From Darksidea phi (Eukaryota > Ascomycota > Dothideomycetes > Pleosporales > Lentitheciaceae): DNA of 64,000 nucleotides. The translations under genes were made by a program, and so were the position numbers. The stretch spans positions 1-64,000 of the forward strand of contig JASJFT010000036.1 of the NCBI GenBank assembly GCA_030770425.1, in the 5' to 3' direction. Positions 33,389 through 44,866 of this stretch are shown one piece after another; position 1 is the first letter of the stretch; every line of letters starts with the position of its first letter. The notes under the pieces are model-generated. The model did not search any database, was not told the origin of the DNA, and saw only the letters and a program-made list of their open reading frames with translations.

Positions 33389-34143
33389 ATGCTCTTTTCG
33401 CTCCAGCATATAGGCCTCCTTGCTCTGGCGACCGGATCCGTTATCGCTCAGAGTGGTTCCGGAAGGACAACTCGGTACTGGGACTGCTGCAAGGGATCAT
33501 GTGGTTGGTCCGGCAAGGCCTCCGTCAACCAGCCCATCAAGAGCTGCGACAAAAGCGATAATCCTCTGGCAGACATGGCGGGAAAGAATGCTTGTGAGAG
33601 CGGCGGCGTAGCTCACATGTGCACGAATCAAAGCCCATGGGCTGTTGACAGCACTCTAGCGTACGGATTTGCTGCGGTCAAGCTCGCGGGTGGAAACGAG
33701 GGCTCCTGGTGCTGCGCATGCTACGAGTAAGCTATCTCCCGCCCTATGCTGCAAGCTCAGGGCCTATACTAACAATATATAGACTCACCTTCACATCTGG
33801 CCCTGTCAGCGGCCAAAAACTTGTCGTCCAAGCCACCAACACTGGCGGCGACCTTGGCCAAAACCATTTCGATCTTGCCATGCCCGGCGGCGGCGTCGGC
33901 ATCTACAATGCGTGCACCAACCAATGGGGCGCGCCTCCAAATGGCTGGGGCAAGCAGTACGGCGGTATTTCGTCGCGCTCCGAGTGCGATGGATTCCCTG
34001 AAAAGCTAAAGGCTGGCTGCTATTGGCGCTTTGATTGGTTCAAGAATGCCGATAATCCTGATGTTACCTTCAAGAAGGTTACGTGCCCGAAGGTGTTGAC
34101 CGATCGGACGGGATGTATTAGGAATGGGGAGAATCCCGTGTAA
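33389..34143 (+). CDS. Secreted endoglucanase, glycoside hydrolase family 45, two exons
   Basis: Exons 33389-33726 and 33783-34143 (56-nt intron, GTAAGC...ATATAG), 232 residues. A signal peptide occupies about residues 1-21 ([20 protein letters not shown]). The mature catalytic domain starts with [15 protein letters not shown], the GH45 signature containing the catalytic Asp (D32). The second catalytic Asp lies in [18 protein letters not shown] (D143). Many cysteines are placed as in Humicola-type Cel45. It should hydrolyse internal beta-1,4-glucan bonds of cellulose by inversion, outside the cell. It ends with the catalytic domain: no linker or cellulose-binding module is present, which suggests action on soluble or amorphous glucan. 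Confidence 0.93.
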
Positions 34144-34790
34144 GTGGGTGTGGGGGTTGGGATGCTTTGTAGGGACGGTGTGAAACGAAGTAGTGTTGTA
34201 TTGCGGGGGAGGGCTATTATGTTCCGTAGATACAATCAACTATCGTAGTGCATATAAAAAATTCCGAACACGCGTTGTAAGCAACCAAAGGGGCCATGCC
34301 CCCTGGTACAGAGAGTCCTAGCGTAAGCCTGAATACCTTTTACGAAGTAGAACTTGCGAAAGTGTACACGTGCTTTTGTTCTAAACCGCAAGCTCCAGCC
34401 TTCCTCGGTGTACTAAATATTGAGCGAAGGTCCTAGCAAGCATGACTCCGTTTCCGCCCCCTCTTTGAGTGAGGTGCGCAAACTCGACAGGCTTTGGAGT
34501 CTGGGAGCTGCCCGATTAGTACCTCGGCTCGCTTTGAAAACAGCTGATTGGGCGCCTCAATATGTAGGATGATTACTCACAACACGAAAACGGTTGGGCG
34601 GGCACTCTTACCATATATTCAAGCAAAAAGCGCAAGGCACTTTAAAAGCCGCTCATGCACTATTCTTTTTTGTTCTTCGATGTACTAGCCATATGCTTCT
34701 TCAAAGCCCAAAACTAGGCCCTTCATCAGTCAGCAGCGACACAACCCAGCAACAAATCCTTTCGACCCCTCCAGGCACCATCTCTCGGCC
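34144..34790. promoter_or_regulatory. Intergenic region
   Basis: About 650 bases between two plus-strand secreted-protein genes. No frame with motifs. It contains the GH45 3' UTR and the esterase promoter. Confidence 0.4.
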
Positions 34791-35998
34791 ATGTTAAGCC
34801 ACATGCTAATCCTCGCCTCTCTATGGGCCCCAAGTCTCAGTCTCCCGGGTACTTCTCTCGACTGTGCTGGCGTTAAAGCAATATCTCCCCACTGCTCTTC
34901 GCATGAAACGCCCTACACCCGCGACTTCTTCTATGTGGGAGGGCGCTATATCCAAACAGCCATCGGAAACGTCACTGTCGATCAAATCTATGTCGAAAAG
35001 ATCACCCCCGCTGCAGGAGCGCGCCAGAAACACCCACTAGTCTTCTTCCATGGAGGTGGCACGTCAGCAGTATCGTGGCTGAACACGCCCGATAACAGAA
35101 AGGGCTGGGCAAGTTGGTTTGTAGAGAAAGGATATAGTGTTTACCTCGTAGATGCGTATGCTGGAGCACGAAGTCCTGCGAACAACTTCAACGACTTCAC
35201 CATGGCATCGGGAACCTCGGCTGAGAACGTGCAAAGTGGTTTCACCGCTCCGTCGATCAACCACACCCAATTCCCCGGTAGCGGTATTGACAATGGAGAT
35301 CCCGCTTTTGATGCTTTCAAGAAAGCGATGATACCCTGGACTCTTAGCTTTGCCGCGCAAGAAATGGCTATGCGCGCTTCGGGATGCGAGTTGTTGCGTC
35401 TGATGGGCACACCGGCGTTTTTGATAAGCCATTCGCTTGGGTCATTCTATCCAGTCCTTCTTTCTAATGACTGTCCGGAGTACGTGAAAGGAAGCATCAA
35501 TCTGGAATCGGCGACCACTCCATTTTGGAGGTACAATCGTGGAAGTCTTGGCGGCGTGCCGCAGTCGCCGTGGGGGCTGACGTTCTCAAAGCTGGACTAT
35601 GCGCCCCCGGTTAACGACTCTTCCGGTATGTATAATCAGCCTATCTCAGGCCTTGTATTGATACATAGCCCACAGAACTCGTGATAGAATCCATCGGCAA
35701 CGATACCATTGAGCATCGAAATTGCTACCGCCAAGTTGAGCCCGCACGGCAACTTCCTAAGGTGTCGAGTGTGCCCTACCTAGCTCTTACCAGCGAAGGC
35801 GGCACACATATTACGCACGGCCATTGCATTGTTGATTATTTGAGGCAGGTTGGCGGGAGCCCGGAGTGGATTAGGTTGAAGGAGGTGGGAATTAGGGGAA
35901 ATGGACATTTCATGCATCTTGAGCTGAACAATTTGGAGATCGCTCAGCTGGTGTACGACTGGATCGTCAGGCAGGAAAGGAACTCTACTAGGGGTTGA
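34791..35998 (+). CDS. Secreted alpha/beta hydrolase (esterase/lipase-like), two exons
   Basis: Exons 34791-35625 and 35676-35998 (50-nt intron, GTATGT...CACAG), 385 residues. The N-terminus is a signal peptide (MLILASLWAPSLSLPG, after a nearby upstream ATG). The oxyanion motif is HGGGTSAVSW (His87) and the nucleophile elbow is ISHSLGSF with Ser215; the catalytic His is probably in GNGHFMHLE near the C-terminus. Several N-glycosylation sites are visible (NVT, NHT, NDS). It is an extracellular esterase or lipase of the AB-hydrolase-1 kind; the substrate is not recognisable. Adjacent to the GH45 gene in the same orientation, which could reflect a shared role in substrate breakdown, an inference only. 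The upstream ATG at 34791 adds four residues. Confidence 0.85.
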
Positions 35999-36487
35999 TG
36001 GGGTAGGAGAGAGCATGCAGAATAGCAAGTAGCCTTTAAGACAGCCGTGGGCTTTTTGCACATGTTACTAGGCTTCGATAGATGGACAAGACTTGTTATT
36101 GTGAGAGAAGCAAGATGTTTATAAGAGATTGAGACCAAGAAACGGCAGTGAGTTCTATAAGACTGAAAGTAAGAAATGAAAAAAAGGGAGAAACGGAGGA
36201 ATGAAGAAGCTAAGAAACGAAGAAGCGAAGAAATGAAGAAATGACAGGGGGTAAGGGATGGTAGTAGAGAGAGAGCAGCCGCGAGGAAAGGGTGACCAGA
36301 TAGTGCGATGACAGGTGGAGAAAGGAAAAGACTAAGCTCTGCTCTACCGTAAAAATGTCAATCCGAGAACGAGGTGATACGAGACCGCTTTGTCATTCGC
36401 TTATAGAGGAGGCCTGCCACGACGATACTGAAGCGATCGAGTGGGAACAGCCATTGATGATGCCGGGTTTTTGTAGGCGTGACGTCC
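35999..36487. other. Intergenic region with purine-rich tract
   Basis: About 490 bases, 3' UTR of the hydrolase. It includes a degenerate A/G tract (listed separately). No frame of interest. Confidence 0.4.
36160..36245. repeat. Degenerate purine-rich tandem repeat
   Basis: About 85 bases of A/G-only or nearly A/G-only sequence built from variants of GAAGAAAT and AAACGAAG. It resembles a polypurine microsatellite; no function can be assigned. Confidence 0.6.
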
Positions 36488-36787
36488 TTATCTTCCCTGA
36501 CTGGAGCTGTTGCTTTGGCCTCCCTGGCTACGGGCAGGACTTCCTCGACCAGCCTGGCCGGATTGTCCTGTGGTAGACTGCGTATTGGACATGTAAAGGT
36601 AGTATTGTCCGAGTTGCTGCTGCATGAGTCCCGCTCCCGCACGCTGCAGTGAGCCAGAGGAGTTGTAGGCGGCATGGTCTGGGTATTGTTCTGTGGTGGT
36701 TTGAGTTTGAGCTTCGGCTTGTGGTGGTGTAGAAGTAGGGGTGTTCGAACCTCGACTGGCTTGTCCCTGGTTGTTGGAGGAGCTCAT
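36488..36787 (-). CDS. Small Gln/Ser/Gly-rich hypothetical protein
   Basis: A 99-residue frame starting MSSSNNQGQASRGS and ending SNSSSQGR, with repeated TTT, QQQ and SGQ runs and a short aromatic patch (QQQLGQYYLYMSN). Strongly disordered; no domain. The upstream part of the same open frame up to 37327 is of a different, unconvincing composition, so I start at the ATG at 36787. Could be a real small gene; evidence is compositional only. Confidence 0.4.
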   Translation of the reverse strand: MSSSNNQGQASRGSNTPTSTPPQAEAQTQTTTEQYPDHAAYNSSGSLQRAGAGLMQQQLGQYYLYMSNTQSTTGQSGQAGRGSPARSQGGQSNSSSQGR

Positions 36788-39234
36788 GGCGAGCAGAGAA
36801 TTGCAGAAGCTAGGAGAAGGAGGTTGAGCTTGGCGAAGATTGATGGTGTCGTAGAGCTTGACTTGAAGACTGCGTAGAGTTTGATGTGTGTTGTCTGCGG
36901 CGTGGTGGGGATATTCTCGGGTGCTCTCGTCCATCCTTATGTATTGAAAGGTCCTGTATGCAGAGGAGGTCATGACGCAGGGTAGAGTCGTACTTTGGGA
37001 AGAAAGTAGTAGTCGATTGTGACAATGAAACAAAGAGTCACTCGTATGTCTATCGACCCCATTCCGATATGGTGGGTGGAAAGCTGAAATGTACACTCTT
37101 ACACGGTTCATGGCATGCTCAACGCAGCCCGATCTCGTTCTCACGTTCCCCGTGTGGTTTAGTGCGTGGATTAAGCGAGCAATATGCCGGTAAGCCAAGT
37201 CATCACTAAGCGGATGCCGACTGACATGAGGCTCATTTATTAGATGTAAATGTTCCGAATGGTGGGGGAAGCATTGTGAGTGGACCAGTGTTTTGGTGAG
37301 CCACAGAGGTGCGGCTGATGGGCCCACAGGCGAAGTCCGCGAACGGAGCTTGGGCCGGCTGCGGGTCAGAAATGTGGCGTGTGCTGTGGCTAGTGAGCTC
37401 GTATTGCGTCCCTGGGGCGCGGATAGTTATGTTTCCTATGCATGTGGTGAGATGTTTAAACGCAGCCTTGCGGGAACGTTTGATACCGTGGGCGGTGAGG
37501 TTCGATAACGAAGTTGCAGGTTGGAATGGATTACAGCTCGGGCCGTTGTCGACTAGGTATGCTGATGGCTGCTGACAAACGACGTGTAGTGTTCGCCCTC
37601 GAAGGCGTAGCCTTGCCATTCAGAAGCTGAACGTGGAGACGGAGTCGTTGAGAAACAGTACGGACAGCGCATCGGATCGTACTGAAGCTCCAAGCGGGTT
37701 AGCACAAGATAGTCGGCGTGCGGAGTTTGTTCTGAGGCAACATCAAGGGTGGGATCCTTGAGCTTAATGACTACTGTATCTCGTTTGCAGAGCTGTAAGG
37801 CAAGCAGAAATGGGAAGAGATGTGCGCTCATCACCCCACTCGGTCGTATGATGCAGTGTCTTTCAGGAAAAGCATCGGACGTCTATCCATTGGGGTGCGT
37901 GGCGACCAGTTTCCTAGGGCTTGCTGAGAAGACGGGCTCAAAGCGGTGCTGCGGTGCAAATTGATAGCCACCGGAGTGCGGAGAGCGGCGTGATGGATGC
38001 AACACTGCTCTGCTACTTTTGATCAGCAGCCAGAAACGGTACAGGCGCGCATGGGTCTCGTCATCCTTGAATGATGGAGTTTGTCGTGATGGTCGTCGAC
38101 GGGTGTTGAAGATGCCGGCCGCTTGGACCAGGGGCTAGCACCGGCTTAGAAGGGGTCGAGTCGCAGCAGTAAACACAGCCACACAGCCACGGAGCCACAC
38201 GTGGCGAGAATATAAGTGAGGGGGACGCATATAAGAAGCAAGAAGGAGGTTGCTTTTCCGTCACTCTGCGATAGGTGCACATGCATGGAGGCGTGAGCGG
38301 CAAGCCGTGGCGTGTCGACACGGGCTGGAACGCAGCAATCATAGCGAGGTCTGCTTCCAACTGTAGGACTGCGCAAGCGTGGCTGGCAACATGAAGCCAA
38401 TGTGGACATGTAGGTGGGCGTGGGTGTGAGTGTGGGTGTGGGTGTGGGTGTCACCGGGGTCGGGAAAGCGAAGGCACGCCAAGGCGCAAATGTGTTTCAG
38501 AGCAGATTGTGACGGGCGCCGTCGCGGGCTGCCTGGGCGGTGTGCTGTGGCGCGAGGCCCGGAAAAGGCAAGCACCGGCCCCAACGGGAAGGCGCGGCCG
38601 GGGTACCAGCGCGACGGCCCCTCGTATGACCTCATAGGCCAGGGCACCGCCGTCCCCAGCTTTTCCGACACACGGCACGGGCACGGCGCCTTATGTGTGA
38701 AATGCCCGCCCGGCCAAACCTCCAGCGCTGAGGATGGACGCTTGACGCTTGACGCCTGACGCCCGGCGCCCGGCGTCTGGCAGCGAGGCTATGCCCCGTC
38801 CCAAGAGCGGGTTTGTGGCCCGCATGCGGCACCTGGCAGCATATACAAACGTGTCCTGCACACCCCCGGCCCGATGACATGCCTCTGAGGGCGACACCCC
38901 AGAGGCATTGATCGTCCGCGCTCGGGATCTACATCTTCGTGCCTTCGTGTCTGACCAGAGAGATGACGATCGCCCGCCGCTGCCAGACTGGATAGTCCAC
39001 CCTCGGCCTGCCTGCACCTGCGCCTGCACCTGCAAAGGACTCGCAAACAACCCGCACCAGGCCCGCCACTGCTCCGCCGCCTCTCGCCGTGGCACCACCG
39101 ACGCCCGACGCCTTCCATGGCCTAGAACGACTTCTCGACATTCCTTTAGGCTCGACTGCATGCATTCACACTCTCTCCCTCACTCTCCCTTCTTTCATTC
39201 CTTCCCTTCTTGGCCCGGCGCTGCACTCCCCACC
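36788..39234. other. Gene-poor region
   Basis: About 2.4 kb with many short overlapping frames and none supportable. The right half is GC-rich and carries a GTGTGG microsatellite (38412-38451) and short direct repeats near 38734-38775 (GACGCTTGACGCTTGACGC). The last 150 bases form a C/T-rich leader of the glycosyltransferase gene. Confidence 0.4.
38412..38451 (+). repeat. GTGTGG-type microsatellite
   Basis: About 40 bases of (GTGTGG/GTGGGT)n with one interruption (GTGAGTG). Telomere-like in appearance but internal and too short to call a relic telomere. Confidence 0.65.
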
Positions 39235-40693
39235 ATGCCTCACCGCACTTTCCTTTGCCGACTCATCTTCTGCGCTGTCTTCTCCGTGTCCATCATCAAC
39301 GTCTTCGGTGGAGCGAGCGCCCCTTCCTTCTTCCTCCGCTATTCCAGGCCGGCCGCCTTCACCCACGACGACATCGTGTGCCCGCAGTCAGACCTTGCCC
39401 ACGACGTCTTGGTCGTGCTGCGAACCGGCGCTACCGAGTCGCGCCAGAAGGTGCCGGTGCACTTCAGGACCACGCTGCGTTGCGTACCCCACTTTGTCAT
39501 CTTCTCGGACCTGGACGAGGAGATTGACGGCCATGCCGTGCATGATGTCCTGGGCGGCGTCAGCGAGGACCGCCGGAAAGAGCATGACGACTTCAAGCTG
39601 TATACCCGTCTGCAGGCCCAGGGAAGGCATGGCTTGGGCCGGCAGCACGTCATCACCACGCAGTCGGGCTCCTCCAAAGGCGACTACCTGAATACCGAAA
39701 ACGACGGCTGGAAGCTCGACAAGTGGAAGTTCCTCCCCATGGTTGACCAAGCATACCGCGCCATGCCGGCTGCGAAATGGTTCGTCTTCATCGAGACCGA
39801 CACCTTCCTCGGCTGGAACAACCTCCTGGAGTACCTCGCCAACTTCGATGCCAACAAGCCGTACTACATTGGCAAACACCTCTACATCAACGACATCGAA
39901 TTCGGCTATGGCGGCGCTGGTTTCGTCCTCTCTAATCCTGCTGTGCAGAAAGTCATCGAGCAGCGCTCCCTTCGTGTCCGCGACTACGAAGAGTTCACCG
40001 CCACGCACTGGGTCGGCGACTGCGCCCTCGGAAAGGTCCTTGAAGACGCCAAGGTCCCTCTCCACCGCGCCTTCCCTCACCTCCAGGGCGACTCGCCTGC
40101 GACAATGGATCCCGCCGTCACCAAGATTGACAGGAATACATGGTGTTACCCTGTCATAACGTACCACCATGTTTCGCCCTCCGAGATTGAAGCCTTGTGG
40201 AGCTTTGAGCAGGCCTGGTTCAAAAAGGTAAGCCTGGCAAACATTCCCGTACTCTACTCGCACGAAATGCTGACTGCCATAGCATCATGTCCTGCTCCGC
40301 CACCGCGACGTCTTCCGCGAATTTGTGCGTCCGACGATCGGGGCATTGAAAGCAAACTGGGACAACATGTCCGCTGATAAAGAATTCAATGCACACGACC
40401 ATTTCAACCTCTCCGACCCGCTCGAAAGCAATGCCTGGAAATCCTTCAAGCACTGTCACGCCGTGTGCGACAGTCAGAAAGACTGCCTCCAGTTCTCGTA
40501 CGAGCCTGGATCCTGCAGCCTCTCGCATTCCTTTCGACTGGGATACGCGAAACCCACTGAACGAGTGCAGAGTGGGTGGATGACAGATCGTGTTGACGAT
40601 TTGTTTCTAAGATTGGAGGGGAAGTGTGGGGTTAGGGATTGGTTTGCTCCCGCCGACCAAGGAGGCTCTTCCTCGAGCAGACGCAGGAGGTGA
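39235..40693 (+). CDS. GT31-type glycosyltransferase (Fringe-like), type II membrane, two exons
   Basis: Exons 39235-40227 and 40283-40693 (55-nt intron, GTAAGC...CATAG), 467 residues. Residues 5-25 (FLCRLIFCAVFSVSIINVF) form a signal anchor, so the enzyme faces the Golgi lumen. The catalytic region runs about 50-340: DVLVVLRTGATESRQKVPVH, DHFVIFSD-like text near PHFVIFSDLDEEIDGH, the metal-binding ETD at E187-T-D189 (FIETDTFLGW), and GYGGAGFVLSNPAVQ and HWVGDCALGKVLED as the late family blocks. This matches fungal GT31/Fringe-like enzymes that add a sugar from a nucleotide donor. A C-terminal cysteine-rich part (about 378-420: CHAVCDSQKDCLQFSY) resembles a PAN/Apple module. Donor and acceptor are unknown. 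The ATG at 39235 sits in CACCATGCC; the frame upstream is open but GC-driven. Confidence 0.87.
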
Positions 40694-41632
40694 ATAGCAA
40701 GGGAGTGACGAGAGTGATGTGATGGTTGCGGCATTGGTTTGGCGTTTTGAGCGTTTTTGCATTAGAAAAGATACCCCACATAAGCTCAGATGGCGCCTCA
40801 GAAGCGCAGCACTCGTTACACGACTGTACATAGTAAGTACCAGCCAAAGGAGGGAGCCTATCGAGGCATCGTCTGCTGGAATCCTGGACAGAATCTAGCT
40901 ATAAACTATTAAAATTCACCACTCATGCAAAAAGACCCACGTCATGCGTAGGCTCAGGCCACCCCGGAAGAGAACATATTGATGACGATATGTTTGGGCG
41001 TAACATCGATATGGAGAACGCGATATGGCGTGTCGTGTTCGAGTCTCGAGGACGATGAAGGAATGTAAAGAATCGGAGAAGCAACTAGGAATCGTGACAT
41101 CGTGTCATCACGACGTCCCACAAGCTATACCAACCCGACAACCCAAGCCTCGTAGACGGTACAGAAAAGTTGTGACACGGAAAGAGTGAATATCCATACA
41201 ATTACAATCGCTAAGCTACACAAAAGCAATGGAGGTATGACCAAGGAGAAGTGTAGTATCTTTCTAAATTCGACCCGTCATTCAACGTAGACGTTCACAT
41301 CATCATGTGCTATTTGGGAAAAGACCCACGAGCAAGATGCATGCCCACCATCATGATTCGGTAATGTGCAGAACAAAAGCGCCGTACCAAGTTCCCACCT
41401 ACTATTTCCAATTCAGTATCAATTCGGTCTACTTCCTGCATGCTTTCTCCTATATTCAATCCAAGAGCAATCGGCTGCAAGTTGCGTGCCCTCCGCAAAA
41501 GTATTCATCCAATGCCTCCCGGTCTTTCATAGACCGCTGTCGTCAACGAGTGAGTTAAACTAGATACTCAAATTACGCGAAATGATGGTAAAATATACGT
41601 TTGAAGTAAATGTACAGGCGCGGCGAGCGGGA
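40694..41632. other. Convergent intergenic region
   Basis: About 940 bases between two convergent genes. Contains their 3' UTRs; short frames only (41307-41558 and neighbours), none with motifs. Confidence 0.45.
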
Positions 41633-44600
41633 TCAACCTATGGGAGACACGAGTCCAGGTGTGAAGCTCTGTTTTCGCTTGGGTTCGGGTTCGAAAGTTG
41701 GGGATTTTGACTCTGCGGCTCCCTTCTCCGCATATTCGAGGAGAGCTTTGGCATCGTCTAAACCTGAGATGGCAAGGCCCTGCTTCTCGTCTTCCTCGTG
41801 GATCACGCTCTCCTGGATGCTTTCTTTCGAATTCCCGCTTCTCTTACTCTCGATATCGGCAAAGTTATTTTCAGTATCGTCATCATCCATGAGCGCTGGT
41901 GGTCGTTGTCGCATAGCTCGAGCCTTCTCGAGTGATATGGTCTTCTGTTGGTATGTCGTTGTGATAGCCAAGGCGTCGTCTCGGTCAATAGTAGCCTTCA
42001 TGAGGGCGGCCATCCACAAACGTCCAATCTGGATACTGTCCACGGCGAAGTAGTGCACAATCGGTTTAGTAAACTGTACACCCCTCTGCAATCCTGCACG
42101 AGGAGGGACCAGCTTGAAGATAAACATGCCTGACATGTCTTCTTCAACGCCGTTCATGTTGGCTGTAGATGCAGCCGTCGGAATCGTCGCACCCTGAGGT
42201 GACGATGGTGAAGATGCTGCGCGAGTGATGGTTGCATGGAAACCGGTGATCCTTTCATTGTTCGCTGGAAGAACTCGGTGTGATGAGATGTCAATGAGCC
42301 CTTTCTCTTCTGTGTCAAATTCGGTATAGTAGTACGAAAGGCGCCGGCCGCGGAGTACAAACAGGCGCGTTTTCCAAGTGGTCATCAAACTTGATGATTT
42401 CTTTTTCATCCATCCGCTGTAGTCGCAGCCTTTCATTGCTTCCTGTGGGCTGATGGCCTCGCGACCCCGAAGATACGCGCTAGTACTGTGCTTCTTCGTC
42501 TTTTTCTTCCCAGTGTCTTTGGTAGATGTTGAGCCACTTGTCAGTCGTTTGCTGATATCGGGATTGTCGAAATCAAAGCTCTTTGTTACCGACGTCCCGG
42601 AAGGAGTGCTGGAGCCCGTTCGGGTGGGGGATTGTATAGGGGACTCCTTGATTGGAGTAGCAGTCATGTCTCCGGCACTAACGTTTGCCCTCTCGTTTCC
42701 AGTTATAGCGTCTGAGATTGCACGAAGACCAAGGCCTCGGGACTTCTTTCCGAAGAAGGAATGAGAACCTGTATGGGCTGCTGGTGAGGGCGATGCACGT
42801 CCTTGTGATGAATTTTCGCTGGCGGGAACTTGCGGCGAGTTTGCGATGGCATCAATGCTCGGCGAGTCTACAAAATCCAATTTAGTTACAGTAGGAGCGG
42901 TCTCGTTCATGGGCTTCAAGGGTCGCACAAATTCGAAGTTGCTCGAGCTGCGATGGCTTCTGATGCTGGAGCCATAGTATGCTTTCGCAGCGGCAGAAAC
43001 GGGACCGCTTCCTTCGGCTGCAGAATCCGCACTGCCAATTCTGCTATGTCGCCGGTTATATGCAGATCGACGCCCGGTCTCGGTGCCAAAGCTAGGATTT
43101 CGGGAGTGGTTCGGGCTCTCTTTTTTGCGAAGCACATTCCTGGCCTTGCGGTTGTCCACCTCTCCGCCCGAAAAGTAGCCGCGCTCGAGATCAACTGAAC
43201 TCAAGGCGCTATCTTGAATACCAAATGCATTCGCATCTGTGCTACTCGAGTGTGCATGCTGCTGGGAGGAGGATGGCCTGACGAGCTGTGGGGAGCCCAT
43301 TGTCCAATTTCGATCAAATGACGGGGTCTTCTTGTGTGCTGATGACGGTGCGGGAGGTGGCGACTTCATTGCTCCCGCCGAAGTCGGCGGTGGCATGTTC
43401 ATTGTAGAGTCGATAGAGGAGTGTCGTCGGTTGTGGTTCAAGCTACGGACTGAGGCGGCGGAAGGGCGCGTAGGGGTGTTGGGCTTTGACGAAGATGGGG
43501 CGAACTGCGTCAACGGTGACGTTGCCTCCACGATGGGCGCAGGGGAATGGCCCGTGGTGGAATTTGCGCGCGGGAGCGGCCGTCCTTGACTGGCTCTTAT
43601 GTTCGGGCCCTCTCGTAAACTTGGAATCCGAGGAAGCACGGCACTCATGGACGTCGCCCGGTCCCGGGGTGGGTCGGTTTGAGGCTCATCCTGCCCGTCG
43701 AACATTCCCATGGTCTTGATAGCCTCTTTTGCGGTCTTAACCTCTTGCTGGAGTGCCTTGATCTTCAACCACGTACGCAGGCGCGGTCCCACGGGTCCCA
43801 GCTCAAATTCCTTGAGAAAAATGGTGGCCTGATCCATGCCCAAGAGTACCTCTCCGTTGATCTCCTGGTCCTTGAAAATGTCGCAATGCTTCTTTTCCAC
43901 CCCCGCATCCTCCAGATACTCGGCGACTCGGGCGGGAGACCAGCTACTGACTTCGGCCTCGGTATGGAGCGCTTGCTCCTCCTCGTCCGTCTCCTGGCCG
44001 TTGATATACGATAGCCGGTGATGACTGCTGTACTCACTGCTGGAATCGTTGCCCCTCATATCCTTCCCGGCTATGCTGTGGCGCGGGGTGCTCATGTCTG
44101 TGATGTGCTCGTCGATGACACTGAGCGTCTCATGCATGACCGGACTGTTGATGGTCTCCTCCTCGCGCTCCCCGCTCAGCGCCTGGCCGATGCTCCTCGA
44201 CTGCATCGTGAGCGAGGTCCGGTTGGTCGGGCTCGGCTGCGTCGGCACATTGGGGGTTGCGAACTGGAGGGGCTCCATATTCGGCGTGGAGTCCAGCGAC
44301 GGGGGAGTGTCAGTGGCAGGTAATGGCAGCGGCGCGGAGGTGGGAGCGGGTTCGATGGGCTGCACATCAGGCTGGAGCGACTGTGCGGAGGGCTGCGAGG
44401 GTGAGCGGTGATGCAATGCGGCATTGATGGTTGGCTTGGGCGCAACTCGAGTGTAGACTGCGTACCGCTGGGTCAGCATCGAAGTAAAAGCGGGTACGAC
44501 GGCGGGGCGCGGCGGGCAATACATGTATGTCACAAAGGGCTGCTAGTGGCTTTCAGATGGCGGTGGATCCTACCTTGGGGGAACAGGCCGCTGTCGCCCG

Positions 44601-44866
44601 TCTCAACATTTCTACCCAAGAACCAGCCGTCGCCAAAGTCGTCGTCGCGCTCGATCAGCTCAATGCGGTCGCCGCGGGCCAGCGTGAGCTCGTCGGGGCT
44701 CCGCGCCTGGAACTCGTCTGCACGCGGGAAGTCAGTCTCATCTCGCTTTCCCGGTGCTTGTGCGGGTTGGGGATCAAGCATCCACGGCGAACAACGAAGG
44801 GCACCACTTACGCACGACAACGAGCACATCGCCGCACGCGGCCTCTGTCTGCGACCTGGCCGCCAT
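41633..44866 (-). CDS. pob1: Polarity scaffold Pob1/Boi (SH3-SAM-PH), three exons
   Basis: Exons 44866-44812, 44717-44574 and 44457-41633 (introns 94 and 116 nt), 1007 residues. The first two exons encode an SH3 domain (about 13-72: FQARSPDELTLARGDRIELI, then DDFGDGWFLGRNVETG and GLFPQVYTRV, the last block crossing the second splice). A SAM domain lies at about 237-303 (WSPARVAEYLEDAGVEKKH). A long Ser/Pro-rich linker leads to a PH domain at about 744-891 (YSGWMKKKSSSLMTTWKTR). SH3-SAM-PH in this order is diagnostic of Boi1/Boi2 and Pob1, which bind formin, Cdc42 and membrane lipid at growth sites and support exocytosis. It acts at hyphal tips and septa. The donor of the first intron is GTAAGT; all joins are in phase. 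Confidence 0.93.

Noticed and set aside
38908..39234. N-terminal extension of the GT31 frame
   Set aside because: Low-complexity Cys/Pro-rich and GC-driven; the ATG at 39235 leads directly into a signal anchor.
39388..40263. 291-codon minus-strand frame opposite the GT31 gene
   Set aside because: Shadow of the plus-strand gene, which has clear family motifs and a clean splice join; the reverse frame has none.
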